A stretch of 64,000 nt of DNA from Manihot esculenta (taxonomy: Eukaryota; Streptophyta; Magnoliopsida; Malpighiales; Euphorbiaceae): NCBI RefSeq assembly GCF_001659605.2, contig NC_035175.2:28181705-28245704 (forward strand). The letters are read 5' to 3'. Numbering within the stretch: position 1 is the stretch's first letter; each line of letters starts with the position of its first letter. Shown here in pieces: positions 1-11,574 of this stretch. Made by a program: the position numbers and the translations under genes. The notes below the pieces were generated by a model, which saw nothing but the letters and a program-made list of their open reading frames with translations, was not told the origin of the DNA and did no database searches.

Positions 1-726
1 TTCATTGTTGTGGCTTTGATAGGTATTGGCAAGCTAAAAGGTACTTTCTATGCTTTCCCCTCTATAATTTCATACTAAATCAATAAAAACAATTTTTTTC
101 ATTTTTTTATATAAATGGATACGGCTGAAATTCAAATATGAGAATTCATATTAAAAACAATTTCAATGCAAGTGAGTTAAAGACAATTAAATTTTAATTT
201 GGGTGAAGTTAAAAAAAGCACGTACTCGTATGAATGCTAGTTTTTTTGTCATTAATTATGTATCGGTGAAAATATTTTTTTTAAATACCTTAATTTCACT
301 AATTTTATACGTAATCAATAGCCGAAAAGTTAGTGCTTATATGAGTATGTACTTTCTGTATTTTCTCGCTTTTAATTTTCTTGAATTTATTATTTCATCG
401 AAGTGTTTTCAATTTGTTAATGGATTTTTACTGATAATTTTAAACTTGTTTAATTTGTGTGTGGTTATTAATTATTATACGACTAATTAAGGCTTCATGT
501 GTTCTAACATTTTGAAATTAATTACTCTTTAGTTCCCCATTATGTAAAGTAAATAACAGAAATAAATTCTGTGTTATAATTTAATTTTCACCTTAATTAA
601 ATGTCATATTTTTAACGATAATGCATAAAAATACGTTCTTTTAAAACATAATTAAATGAATAGCTGTGATTAAAAAAAAATTCTACCCTTACCCCACTGA
701 GAATGATTTGTTTTTTTTTCAAATAA
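1..726 (+). other. 5' leader and leader intron of MADS copy 1
   Basis: This stretch aligns base for base with 13435-14179, upstream of MADS copy 2. It contains a GT donor at 41 after AAGCTAAAAG. In copy 2 the matching donor pairs with a pyrimidine-rich AG acceptor just before the ATG, so this is probably a roughly 680-bp intron in the 5' UTR. Here the acceptor region reads a T-run followed by CAAATAA, so the AG seen in copy 2 is missing and normal splicing may fail. The small reading frames inside are AT-rich chance frames. The promoter lies left of the window. Confidence 0.6.
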
Positions 727-1784
727 ATGGGTCACAGTAGAATTAAAATGGAATTAATAAGGAAGGAGAGCACTCGGATGAACACCTTTCAAAAGAGGAA
801 GAAAAGTTTGCTAAAGAAGATTTCAAAATTTTTAATTCTTTGCGGCGTTGAAGCTTGCCTGATTATTTTGGTACCGAAAGAGAAAGATGAACGAGTCATC
901 AAGGTGGAAGCCACCTGGCCATCAAATCCTGATAAGATTAAGAGAATTATAAACAAGTACAAGAAAACTGATCAGGCAAGAAAAAGAAGAAAGTTGATAT
1001 GGAGATTTCTAAGTTGAATAAGCAAATTTACGAAGCTAATTTTCCACTGTGGGATGTTCGTCTCGATGGTTTCTTGGAGGATCAGTTGCGGGTTTTGATC
1101 GCTCAGTTAGACAAGAAAATAGAAGTTGCAGATAGAAAACTTGACAGGTTTCAGGAAAATCAGATTCTGATGGATGAATTTGCAATGAGAATGCTTTACG
1201 GTTCTCAAATCATGGAGAATTACATGAACAGAAGCAACAGTGTCAGGAATTTTAGCAACTTTCATCAGCTTTTCTCTGATGTCATGCCATTGCCAGTTAA
1301 CTGTTTCCTGCCAGGACAGAGCTCGTATTTGATTCCATCAAATTCAAACAATTCAAACTTGCAGATTTTCTCTGATTACCAAACAACGAGTCTGAGTAGA
1401 AAATTAATGGACAGAAACAGTAACAGCAGCAACTTAGCTAACTTGCAGCTGCAACTGTTCTCTGATCCGAAGCCATTGGGTGTTCAACTACAAATGCATT
1501 CCCAGCAAATCCAGACTTCTCCAGGGACTTCAACAAGTCCAAGTTTTCTGGAAGATCTGACGATGATGGCCAAGGATCAGTACACTGGCAATCAATGTGG
1601 TGTCAGGACAATTAGTAATGTTCCAAGCTTTCCAAGCCTGTCTTATCTTAACCCTTCCCCTTTGATGTGGGACAATGTGATGTTCAACAATGCTGACGCT
1701 TCTTTTGGCAATGTTGGATCCGCTTTGCAGACAATCCTTTCGAGAATGCAACTTCCCATGTCCAGTATGAGTAGTTATCAGTAA
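727..1784 (+). pseudogene. Type I (M-gamma) MADS-box gene, copy 1, frameshifted
   Basis: The first frame (727-1017) encodes a MADS domain starting MGHSRIKMELIRKESTR and running through the FQKRKKSLLKKISKF helix and a WPSNPDKIKRIINKYKKT linker typical of AGL80/PHERES-like M-gamma proteins. These are DNA-binding factors known mostly from female gametophyte and endosperm. The second frame (999-1784) carries the rest: the PLWDVRLDGFLEDQLR segment and a Gln/Asn/Ser-rich C-terminus ending SSMSSYQ. Compared with copy 2, about 34 bp are missing near 976, which shifts the frame between the two halves. Unless splicing or frameshifting rescues it, only a MADS domain with a short tail would be made. I infer a recently broken gene: both halves are otherwise open. 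Confidence 0.8.
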
Positions 1785-2029
1785 GTCAAGCTTAGTTCTA
1801 ACATTAGATCTGGAAAGATAGAACGAATCTGGAAATAGACGTGGGATTTTGAAGATGTTTTGATTCAGATATAGCTTGAAGCTAGACAGCTAGTGGTTTT
1901 GGATTTGGAATAATCATATTTAATAGCAGTTTATTACACTGGCGGAATTCAGGCATTTCATTATTAGGTTTCATTCATTAATTTTGTTTTCATTATTAGG
2001 TTTCATTCATGAAGTGTATAACATGGTAC
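1785..2029 (+). other. 3' flank of MADS copy 1
   Basis: AT-rich sequence after the MADS stop codon, with a short direct repeat of a TTTCATTATTAGGTTTCATTCAT-like phrase around 1957-2010. No gene is visible. This probably holds the 3' UTR and the junction with the copia remnant to the right. The equivalent region of copy 2 has been lost. Confidence 0.4.
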
Positions 2030-5000
2030 TAAGGAAAGAGACTCAGAGATCTCTATTGTTACAGACTCTGTCCTTTACTGATTCTGCTGCTATGGCTGTG
2101 AAGAAAGTAAAAAATTGGCATTGTATACTTTCACTGTGGAAAACAAGGTCACATGAAGGCTCAATGCTACAGACTCATAGGATTTCCACCGGATTTCAAA
2201 TTTACTAGATCAAAGGGAGGTGTTGGTAATTCTGGAAATTTCTCAAAGGCAACATCTGTGCAACAAATTTCTAATGTTGCTTCATCTTCATCTCTAAAAC
2301 ACGCCCCTGGTATAACTTCATCTTCTGACATTGCTTCTCATTTGCACTCTCTAAGGAATAAGTATAGAGGTTGATGAACTTACTCAGTGATCAACATGTA
2401 AATCAAAATCCTGCACCTATTTTAGATTCACAAATCAACACTGCAGGTATACGTTCTCAACTCGTTGACCAGATTGATAGTCGTTAGATTGTGGACACTA
2501 GTGCAACAAATCATATAATTTGTGACTCCTCATTGTTTGCTGAGTTTCATTAAGTTCATAAGTCTTTTGTTTCCTTTCCAAATGGTCAGAAGGTGCAAGT
2601 TGAGGCAGTTGGTACAGTTTGTTTTCATCCCTTAATTTTCCTCCAAAATTTTTTGTTTGTACCTGCATTTAATTTCAATCTGTTATCAGTAAGTAGACTG
2701 ATTGATCACAAGGAAATTGGCCTCTTCTTTATGGGTGCTTATTGCATAATTCCGGACCTTTCCGCATGGAGGATGATTGGGAAGGCTAAGCAGGAAAATG
2801 GATTGTTCATACTAGAGGTTCCCCTTTCTTCAACTTGTCATTCAGTCAGTTCTGTTTCTTTTGACATTTGGCATCACAGATTGGACCATCCCTCAGATGA
2901 TAGCCTATTGTGTTTAAAATCACAATTATTGTTTTGGTCTAATAAGTCAACTTGTTTTTGTCCTGCTCTGTTATAGAGCTAAACACAGGAGGTTACCTTT
3001 CCCTGATCATGCTGCTAATAATAATGCAATCTTTGATTTAATTCACATGGATGTCTGGGGACCATATTCTCAAGCTGATATTAATAGAAACCACTATTTT
3101 CTCACCATTGTTGATGATGCATCCAAGTATATATGGGTCTTTCTTATGAAAACTAAGTTAGAAGTATCTTTCCTCATTCCTTATTTTTGTCAATATGTCA
3201 AGAATCAATTTCAAGTCTCTATCAAGCAAATTAGAACGGGCAATGGTACTGAGTTTATGCTTCGTTCCTTTTTTGCTGAGAATGGTATTATGCATCAAAA
3301 TTCCTGTGTTTACACACCCCAACAGAATGGGGTGGTTGAAAGAAAGCGTCAACACATCCTTAATGCAGTAAGGGCACTTCTTTTTCATGCTCATATGCCC
3401 ATTTCTTTTTGGGGATCTGCTGTTCTAACTGCAAGCTATCTTATCAATAGAATACCTAGTCCTAAACTTGCTAACAAGACTCCTTTTGAACTCATGTTTC
3501 ACAAGCCTCCTTCTTATACCCATCTTAAGTCATTTGGTTGTTTATGCTATGCTTTAAATCTTATTGCTCATAGAATCAAGTTTGACTCAAGAGCTAGAAG
3601 GTGTGTGTTCATTGATTATCCAAGTGGTGTCAAAGGCTACAAACTGTATGATTTGGAGGCCAAAGTTTGCCTTATCTCCAGAGATGTCACATTTCATGAG
3701 GACATTTATCCTTTATGTGAATTGAACTCTCCCCTGACCAGTCTTTAAATTTACCTAATCTAGTCTTACCTGTAGCTCTTTTGATACTCTTTTATTCCCC
3801 ACAGCACCTATTTTGTCCAAAACCAACAATCTAAGTCATGACACTTCTGCCTCTATTCCAGAATTTCCTGATTACAGTCCTTTACAACTGTCTAGTTCTC
3901 CTACATCTCCTAATCCTCCTTAGTCTCGGTCTCAGCCTTTCCGTACTGAGCCACCTGCTCTCAGAAGAAGTTCCGGAGTGTCCAAACTTCCTGAGTATCT
4001 TCATCAATATCATATTGGTCTCAAGCAGTCTTGTCCACAGAATGTTTTGTTTTGTACCGCACACGCACTTCAACAAGTTCTTTCTTTTGATAGATTATCT
4101 CCTTCCTACGGAACCTTTATTCTTAATGTGTCCTCTACTTTTGAACCTCATACTTATTCTCAGGCTGTTCAATTTGATCACCGGAAGCTAGCCATGCAAC
4201 AAGAACTTGATGCCTTAGAGTACAATAAGACTTGGGTTATCACCTCCTTACCTACTGGGGCCAAGGCTCTAGGTTGCAAGTGGGTCTATAAAGTCAAGTT
4301 TCATTTAGATGGCACAGTTGAAAGATACAAAGCCAGGTTAATGGCCAAGGTTTACACTTAGAGGCGTGGTTTTGATTTTCAAGAGACATTCAGTCCTGTA
4401 GCCAAGCATACTACTATTAGGACTTTTCTTGCATTGGCAGTAGTTCATGGATGGCATTTATCTAAGTTAGATGTCAACAATGCTTTTTTAAATGGAGATC
4501 TGAATGAGGAGATTTAAATGGATATCTCATAGGGCTATCAAGTGCAGAGAGAGTATGGAGGCAAGTCAAAGTTAGCATGCAAGCTCCAAAAGTCCTTATA
4601 TGGTTTGAAGCAAGCCTCAAGACAATGGAACATTAAGTTTACTAATAGTCTGATACAAGAAGGATTTATCCTATCCAAAAGTGACTATTCACTCTTCACT
4701 AAGCACACTGAAGTTGGTTTCATTGCTGTATTGGTGTATGTAGATATAATTGAGAGTAGTAACAAGCAGTTGATTGAGCATTTCAAAACCCATCTGAGCT
4801 CACACTTTAAATTGAAAGATTTGGGATCAATTCAATATTTCCTAGGGCTTGAAGTTGTTAGGTTAGCCAAAAGAGTTGTAATCTCCCAGAGGAAGTTTAT
4901 CTTAGAAATGCTTGAAGAATATGGAATGTTAGGTGCCAAAGCAAGCTCAATCCCAATGAAGGTAAATATAAAATTAAAGCATAAGACGGAAACTGAGCTT

Positions 5001-5150
5001 TCTGAACCAACAATATACAGACAGAGGCAAGTTAATGTATATTACATTGACAAGGCCAGATATTAGTTTCAGTGTGTATGTGTTGTCACAATTCATGGAC
5101 AAGTCTTCCCAAGAACATCTAAATGCTGCTTACAAAGTACTCAAGTATTT
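2030..5150 (+). mobile_element. Ty1/copia retrotransposon remnant (gag-pro-IN-RT)
   Basis: Domains follow copia order on the plus strand. There is a gag end with a CCHC-like knuckle (HCGKQGHMKAQC, about 2130-2170, frame broken). A protease remnant has IVDTSATNHI in place of the usual DSGA core. The gag-pre-integrase motif WHHRLDHPSDDSL is near 2870. An integrase core runs 3047-3748. RT starts near 4150 and ends near 5145 at the RNase H boundary. In integrase the second catalytic Asp reads Gly (RTGNGTEF), and in RT one Asp of the YVDD box is gone (VYVDIIES). Several stops and frameshifts interrupt it. No flanking LTRs or PBS are recognisable, so this is an old, truncated, inactive copy just downstream of MADS copy 1. 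Confidence 0.88.
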
Positions 5151-5936
5151 TTTTTTTTCAGAAATATATATTTTTTTATTCGTTAGACCATTTTGTTTTC
5201 ACTATACATTACTATTTTACTTCTATTATAAAATAAAATGATTGGCAGCCCATTTCTAGTGTTTCTGGAGTTAAATTGGACATGATGCTGCTAAAATTTC
5301 TGGGCATATGGTTGCTGAAGCTTCTGCAAGTTCTGGGCATGAGGTTACTGCAGTTTCTAATGGTGTAGTTGCCTCAAATTTTGAGGCTGCTGTTTATGTT
5401 AACGTTGGCCATGATTGGTTCGTAAATTTGACAGATAGATCGGATTAGAGTATTTTTACATGTAATATTTATTCCTTACTTTCCAAACGTAGTATTTACG
5501 TAATATTTATTCTTATATTACTCCTTACTTTTCAAACTTAGTATTTCAATTTTATAGGTTCGAAGGCAAGCGAATGAATCTACTCATGTTTTAGCACATG
5601 CTTTCGATTCTGATCTTTTATTTTTATTTGTATTGACTAAATTATTTTTCAAGAGTTTCATGATTTAATAAAACTTCTTTTTTTTTCATGTCAAAAAAAC
5701 TAAAGAGACGCGCTTTTGCAATGCAAACAATATTTATATATTAAAATAAAACATAGGCTATATTTATTTTTTCAAAAAATTAATAATTTAATAAAATTTA
5801 GGGATTAAATAATAAATTTTTTTAATATTATAATATTTTATGGACTAGATAACTATGTATTGAATATATGAATATATGATGTGTCTTCTCTTCTCTCCAT
5901 GTTCCAGAGAGCACCAGGCTCTCGCCCATCGGAAAT
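5151..5936 (+). other. AT-rich intergenic sequence with a possible RNase H-like tail
   Basis: Mostly AT-rich. One short frame near 5560-5630 reads VRRQANESTHVLAHAF, which resembles the conserved end of plant RVT_3 (RNase H-like) domains of LINEs and host paralogues. The match is short and I hold it weakly. Another open stretch (about 5280-5447) has no family I recognise. The last 250 bases are AT-rich and lead into the YrdC-like start codon, so a promoter may lie there, but no convincing TATA box position can be fixed. Confidence 0.3.
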
Positions 5937-7145
5937 ATGGCGGAGACGAAAATGTGCAGTTGCAGTAACACTCTGTCACTCTACTTTACGGCCGCCGCAG
6001 CAAGGCCACCACACCGTGTCTTTCCCTTTGCTAATGGCGTCTCCTTTGACTCGCTGAAGCCCCCTCGCAGCCGTGTCTTATCTATGGCCTTTAAGTGAAG
6101 CCCCAAGCGTCTCAAGTACTCTGCTCCTCGTTTTACCAAGGTCCTTTCTTCTTCTTCAATAGAACTACTAGTTTGTAGATGAAAACAATGCTTCTCTGTC
6201 ATTTTTTTGGTTCGGCTGTGGATTGCTTGAAATTTCAGCATTTCATTGCAAAGGTTGTTGGTTGCTGGTGAGATCGAGTGATATAGAACTAAATACTAGT
6301 AACACTAATGGTTAAATTAGGCATACCGAAGAGTAAAAGTTGTGTTTTCATGAGGTCCAAATAGTTAATAAATTTTTAAGCTATGATCTTTGTTACGTCT
6401 CAACCGCTGCATACAGAGCATCGAACGTGTCTGGTTTTTTTGTGTGTGTAAGAGAGATAGAATGACAAAATCATTTTCTTAATGCTTACTAACCATTGAG
6501 AAGGCAATAACTTTTTTTATTTCTTTTTTTTTTTTGGGTATGTTGGAGTGTAGTCACTTTTGTATTCCCTGTCATGCGAGTATTAAAAATGAAAGACCTG
6601 GTAAGTTTGCTGTGTTGAACTGCTGTGAAATTCTTGAGTTTATGTAGCTGTCATTAGAATGCCTTTGGGATAATGCTAGTGTCATGCTTAAACTCTTTTG
6701 AACATTTGAGTCTATGATGTAGTTTAAGAATGAGATGATTGCAGAAACATTTTCCAAATACCAGGCAGTTTCTATGATATCACTACTATATTTCCTCTTT
6801 AGGGTTGTTTTCTTGTTTTGTGCTCCATTTTTAAAATTTGGATATTAAACAGATGGAAATTGATAATGTCCCACTGAAATGTTAGAAAGATTTAAGAAGT
6901 AAACTGCCTTCGGCCCAAAAGAGAGAGAGAGAGAGAGAGAAACTGGCAGGCATCTTTCCATATGTTTTTTTTTTGGGTGTTTTGCTTGGTGTTTGTATAT
7001 TTTATTTATGGTGGGTATGTAAATATCAGGAAGATGGCTTACTTTATGTAGAAGCCGATCCATCAGGAGGAGACACTTGGAAGTTAGATCCAGTCGTTCA
7101 ACTTTTGAAGGAGCGAGCTGTGGGTGTCATTCCTACAGATACTCT
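5937..7145 (+). pseudogene. YrdC/Sua5-like protein, first two exons only, premature stop
   Basis: Exon 1 (5937-6140) starts MAETKMCSCSNTL, a probable organelle-targeting N-terminus. It ends SPKRLKYSAPRFTK at a GT donor. Exon 2 (7030-7145) reads EDGLLYVEADPSGGDTW then LLKERAVGVIPTDTL. This is the start of the YrdC fold, whose Sua5/TsaC members make threonylcarbamoyl-AMP for tRNA t6A37. The phases agree (phase 0, then 2). Exon 1 carries an in-frame TGA at 6096-6098 just before SPKRLK, where a CGA-to-TGA change is the simplest explanation. I could not find the remaining YrdC exons downstream, where a possible LTR and a hAT element sit. It is therefore probably a truncated pseudogene. A host paralogue elsewhere is expected. 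Confidence 0.7.
6921..6941. repeat. (GA)n microsatellite
   Basis: About ten GA units within the intron between the two YrdC-like exons. Confidence 0.9.
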
Positions 7146-7868
7146 GTATGTTTGCTTTTTCAATCTTGCAACATACACTTCTATAATATATCTTTTTAAT
7201 TTATTGGGGGTTGCATCAGTTATCAGAGTTGTATTGTCTTTAAATATGGTTTATTGATGGTCTGGGAGCTATGCTTTTGTGCTTGTACATTGGATTATAT
7301 GTTTCTGGATTGGATTATTTGTCTTGGGTGGCTGATATGCAATGCTATTAATGTGAGTTATGGGATTTGTTCGTCCCTTTTAAAGCACTGTTTTTTTGGA
7401 TACATATATGCATTTCGGAATTTATTGCCTTTGATTTTTTTTCTTGAAGAAACATTAATTTGGTCAACTATTAAGAAGTTAAGACAGACAGAACAGTGAA
7501 GAACAGGAAGAAGCCATAAATGTCAGAGGTTGATGGTTGCTCCAAGTATTCTTGGTTTACAAGGGTTGGGTAAGGTAGAGGTAGTTGGCAGATCCTAGGT
7601 GGCTAGGCCTGAGATTTTTTCCAGTAAAAGGTATATAAAAGTTTGAAGTGCTGGAACTCTTAGAATGATAATTTTCTTCTTCCTTTACCTACATCCTTTT
7701 TACAGCCAGACTGAGGTTAAAGTTTAATCCAACTCTTCCTCCTGGCTTATGTTGTGGTGGCCAAATATTGGCATTTAGGTGTACTAAAGTACAGCATGCT
7801 AGACTAATTGTGTTGAAAGATCCCCCATCTATATTGTGCTTGATTTTTATTCTTTTGTGATAGGTATG
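7146..7868 (+). other. Intron-like sequence after YrdC exon 2
   Basis: T-rich on the plus strand and starts with the GTATGT donor of YrdC exon 2. Small frames here have no recognisable domain. I found no third exon encoding the next YrdC block. Confidence 0.4.
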
Positions 7869-8235
7869 TGTTAGGAATCCAGCTACAACTCCAGGGGCAT
7901 ATTGGGTATACACTAGAAGAGGTAAAGCTGCCAAGAGAATCACCCTTGGGAATCAAGAAAAAGGAAAAGACACATCACCACCAAGTTAGTTAGGAAATGT
8001 CAGTATAAATAGTATGTATGAGGAGAGAGGAGGGCATCTTTTTGAATCCATTTGTATCAGCAGAAATTCCTCTGCTCGGGCTTGTCCTAGGGGCTGGCTT
8101 ACAGTCATTATCTTTTATCTTTTGTTCATTATCTGCTTCCCCTACCTGCTGTAAACCCATTTTTGATTAGTACAATCACAGATATTCCTCTCCATATTCT
8201 CTTCTCCTTTATTTTCTGTTTAATTGTTGGTTAAC
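7869..8235 (+). mobile_element. Candidate short solo LTR
   Basis: The stretch begins TGTTAGGAATCC, has a TATAAATAG box near 8005, a T/C-rich tract after it, and ends GTTGGTTAAC. This is the layout of a short plant LTR (about 370 bp). No clear target duplication or PBS was found, and the right end directly abuts the truncated hAT element. It could equally be ordinary intergenic sequence. Confidence 0.3.
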
Positions 8236-8244
8236 GTTTTCGAG

Positions 8245-9505
8245 TCTCCATTGTTGGTCGAATAATATCTCTATTGTCTGTGAATTTCTTCATATAATTG
8301 ACTACCCAATTATGATTATAAATAAATTGGGTAATTACCTTGGCTTGGTCAATTATTTTTTTCACACTCTTCTTCTTTTCAATATCTTCCAAAATCAAAT
8401 CAATGCAATGAGCACTACAAGCAGTCCAATATAAATTAGGGAATTTCTCCATCAGTTTCTTCCCTCCTAATTTAATGGCAGCTTCGTTGTCCGTTACCAC
8501 TTGGACAACTTTTTGAGAGCCTATTTCTTTCACTACTTCTTTCATAATTTTAAAATAGTATTCTATATCTTTATGTTCCACATTGGATGCATCAATTGAC
8601 TTGTGGAACACTGTTCCTCTGTTTGAGTAGACAAGAAAATTTACTATACTCATACGTGTTAGCCCACTCCAACCATCACACACATTATAGTAACTCCCCT
8701 CTCCTTCCATATTCCATCAAATGAGCCTATATAAACTTCTGCAATTTCATAAGCACTAGGTGGAGATACATTAGGCCCGATTTCTGCTGTTGTTCTTAAA
8801 AGTGGCTTTGTCCACGGTGACTCAACAATACTGAAGAGAAGCCTATTATGTATAACAAAATTTCCAAATGCTTTCAACATTTTCTCCTTCTGTGTCTTCA
8901 ACCATTTAGTTTTTAACTTTGGCTATTTTTGTTGAGCTCTGCTTCTCTCTATCTCAACTTCTGTGGCAGCCAACTGAGATGCCAGTGTAGATACTTCTGC
9001 ATATCTTTGTGCTTCTCTACCTCTCACGTGTAGTAGCAGAACGACCCAACACTTGTCTGCTGCTACCACCAACATCAAATCTAGATCCAGTTCTCCTTCT
9101 AAATTCATCTTCTTCCAACTGTCTCATGCTCGTCCGTCTCGCCATTTCCATTTCGATGTCCTCCTCCTCCTCATCATCTTCGATTCTATTCATATTCATA
9201 ATTTCTTCTTCTAATTCTCTTTCTCTTTTTTATTTATTTTTTTTAGCTAGTTGGTATTCTTTCAGGACAGCGGCCATATCCTTCTTAACTTGGGAAGAAA
9301 CTTTTTGACAACCTGCAATTTGACCAGGTATGTTAGCCAAATGCAACTTCAATCTTGTTATTCCACCTGTGACTTTTCTCCCACAGAAATTATAAATCAG
9401 TTCTCCTTTTTTCCCTGTAGGTGTTGCAAACTTCCACCCAATATCATCACTTGGTTTACCACCCCCTTGAGTAGAACCAGAACCACTTCCACGAGGCATT
9501 TTCAA
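8245..9505 (-). pseudogene. hAT transposase with BED finger and DUF659, broken
   Basis: The protein starts MPRGSGSGSTQGGGKPSDD and has a BED-type zinc finger region (NFCGRKVTGG...LHLANIPGQ) in its first 70 residues. A charged stretch with IEDDEEEEDIEMEMARR follows. Then comes the DUF659 region (SPWTKPLL...NVSPPSAYEIAE, then VQVVTDNEAAIKLGGKKLM and WTACSAHCIDLILEDIEK). In active relatives this cuts and pastes the element. Lesions are a stop near 9228, a frameshift near 9015-9020, a lost segment between about 8700 and 8760, and loss of everything after NRDIIRP at 8245. It cannot encode an active transposase. Confidence 0.82.
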
Positions 9506-9686
9506 TACAAATATTTAATAACTGTTTATAAAAATTAAAAGATATCAAATGTCAAATACATGGAAGACAAATATTTTTTTTCATAACTAATATTTTAATT
9601 TTAATCTAACTCCATACATTAATTTCTATTTAACACAAATTATATAAATATGAAATTTTAATTATCAAACTACAAGTCTTAGTCTA

Positions 9687-10190
9687 CCACTATTAATTTA
9701 ACTCAAAACTAACACTTTAATCCACAAAAATTAAACAAAAAAAAAAATACAGCAACTAAAAATAATTTAATTTCATAATGATTTCTGAAAAATAGTCTAA
9801 ACTAAACTAACAAAAACCATACAATTTATAGATCGGACAAATTAATAGCCTCAAAGTATATTTTTAACTCAAAACTACAAATTTAATCTACAAAAAAAAA
9901 AAAAAAAAAATACAGCAGCTCTGAATTCTGAAAGTAAAAATACACTATTAATTTAACTCAAATCTAACACTTTAATCCACAAAAATGAAACAAAAAAAAT
10001 AAAAATACAGCAACTAAAATTAATTTAATTTCATAATAATTTCTTAAAAATAGTCTAAACTAACAAAAACCATACAATCTTTATAGATGGGACAAATTAA
10101 TAGCTCAAAGTATATTTTTAACTCAAAACTACAAATTTAATCTATAAAAATTTAAAAAAAAAAAAAAATACAGCAACTTTGAAAGTAAAA
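9687..10190. repeat. Two tandem copies of an approximately 255-bp AT-rich unit
   Basis: The unit starts with CACTATTAATTTAACTCAAA at about 9688 and again at about 9944. Both units keep the same order of phrases: AACACTTTAATCCAC, then an A-run, AATACAGCA, AATAGTCTAAACTAA, then GGACAAATTAATAGC. It lies in the 5' leader of the hAT element. Confidence 0.8.
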
Positions 10191-10479
10191 ATACACAGAA
10201 ATATTAACTCACCTTTTAGAAGAAATTGTCTTGAAATGAAGTAGGTAATGGTAGATTTAAGCTTGTAATTGTGAATGAGAAATGTTTAGGGAAGCTTGAG
10301 ATTGAGATATTTGAGAGAAAAGGAAGAGAAAGTTGGAAATTTTAGTTGGAAAATGAGGCTTTCTGCTGTGCTGCTTGGTGGTTGCTGGAGAAGAGGGACA
10401 AAAGTGGTCAAATTCAATGCATAGGTGGTTCTGAATATATTCTCTGCAATCTGAATTTTTTGTTGGGATAAAGTAACGG

Positions 10480-10655
10480 CCGTTACCGTTACATCACTGT
10501 CGGTAACGGCCGTTACCGTTACGTAACGGCCGTAACGGCCGTTACGGACACATTTCAAGGGGGGCCGTTGGGTAACGGCCTCACGGGTAACGGCCCCCCT
10601 TGATACCGTTACATAACGGCCATTATGTTACGTAACGGCCGTTATTTAATACCCT
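10480..10655 (-). repeat. hAT terminal and subterminal repeat array
   Basis: The word GTAACGGCCGTTAC and close variants recur in both orientations over about 170 bp, ending with the CAGGG terminus. The core ACGGCCGT is a perfect palindrome. In hAT elements such subterminal arrays are transposase-binding sites, so that role is inferred here. Confidence 0.75.
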
Positions 10656-11570
10656 GGTGGGAAAGTAAGTTCTGAAAGTGGGAGCTTGCAGCGTGGTTGT
10701 GAAGGTTTTGGTGATGGAGAGATTAGGAGAGGAAGCAGTGGACGCCATTGTCAAGCTGAAAATCAGAAGCTTGAAGTTCTGAATCTTGACGCAGAGACAT
10801 GGTGAGTGATCGTGCTATATATGTAAAGGAATGATCAAGAGTGGTCCAAGTGGTATGGTGATGATGTAAGGTGGGTCCCATCAGCATGCATATGGATCAT
10901 GGTCCTTTAATTTCCCAACATGTTTCATTGTCTCTGGGGTAGTTTGCTACTTTACTTAAGGAAGCAAAAGTGTCATCTAATTTGTAATTGTCCACACATT
11001 TATAATCGAAAATGCCATATTTACAAATTGGGTTATGTAATTCTGTGTGGTGCATTGTTGATTTTCTGCCAAGTGACAGTGAAGAGATGGCATGTGATGA
11101 GGCTGAGCTTGGACCAGAAGAGTTTACTGAAAAAATGCTCAATCAACAAAATGACACGAACAGGTACTGTCTAGCTACATTTTGGTGTGAGTTTTGATGA
11201 AGGATGCTGCTAAATGGTGCATGCTGTTCTTATTTTTATTTCAGCAACTGGAGATGCTGAAGTACATGCGCAAATTTCACCTGGAAGACCAATCTGCAAT
11301 CCTTGAAAAGGTATATGCCTGTATGTGATAACATTTGTAATTTTGCTTGCTATATATTCACACATATTATTTAAAGTTTGCTTTAGAAACCTATTGGATA
11401 ATTTTGCCTTACAAAGGACCTCTTCCTACCTTCCCTCGGATCTTTTGTTATTCAGTTGCACCAGCAGATGCAAGATGCCGATTTTATTGGTACGGCATCA
11501 GTTTTATCATCAGAACAAATTCAGGATGTGGTTCGAAGGAGGGTGTCACCTTTATTTATACCAAGGTAGA
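10656..11570 (+). pseudogene. Exon cluster of an unidentified plant gene
   Basis: Several exon-like blocks with plausible splice sites follow the hAT terminus. At 10670-10800 an open block ends at a GTGAGT donor and is open in two frames; one reads KVLVMERLGEEAVDAIVKLK then a stop. At about 11060-11162 a block reads PSDSEEMACDEAELGPEEF, with a GTACTG donor. At 11246-11310 a block reads LEMLKYMRKFHLEDQSAILEK with a GTATAT donor. At 11462-11570 a block reads LHQQMQDADFIGTASVL...RRRVSPLFIP with a GTAGAT donor. The last two join in phase 0. The second and third do not (phase 2 into phase 0), which suggests a one-base lesion or a missing exon. I do not recognise the family. It may be the 3' part of a gene split by the hAT insertion, possibly but not demonstrably the YrdC-like one. 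Confidence 0.45.
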
Positions 11571-11574
11571 TCAG

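Larger units (their letters stand above)
8236..10655 (-). mobile_element. hAT superfamily DNA transposon, 3'-truncated
   Basis: Read on the minus strand, the element starts at 10655 with CAGGGTATTAAATAACGG, a CAGGG-type hAT terminus. A subterminal array of GTAACGGCCGTTAC words follows (10480-10640), then about 900 bp of AT-rich leader with a tandem repeat, then the transposase frame from 9505. The sequence stops at about 8240 in the middle of the transposase, so the other terminal repeat and the C-terminal dimerisation region are missing. No 8-bp target duplication can be shown because one end is lost. Confidence 0.75.
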
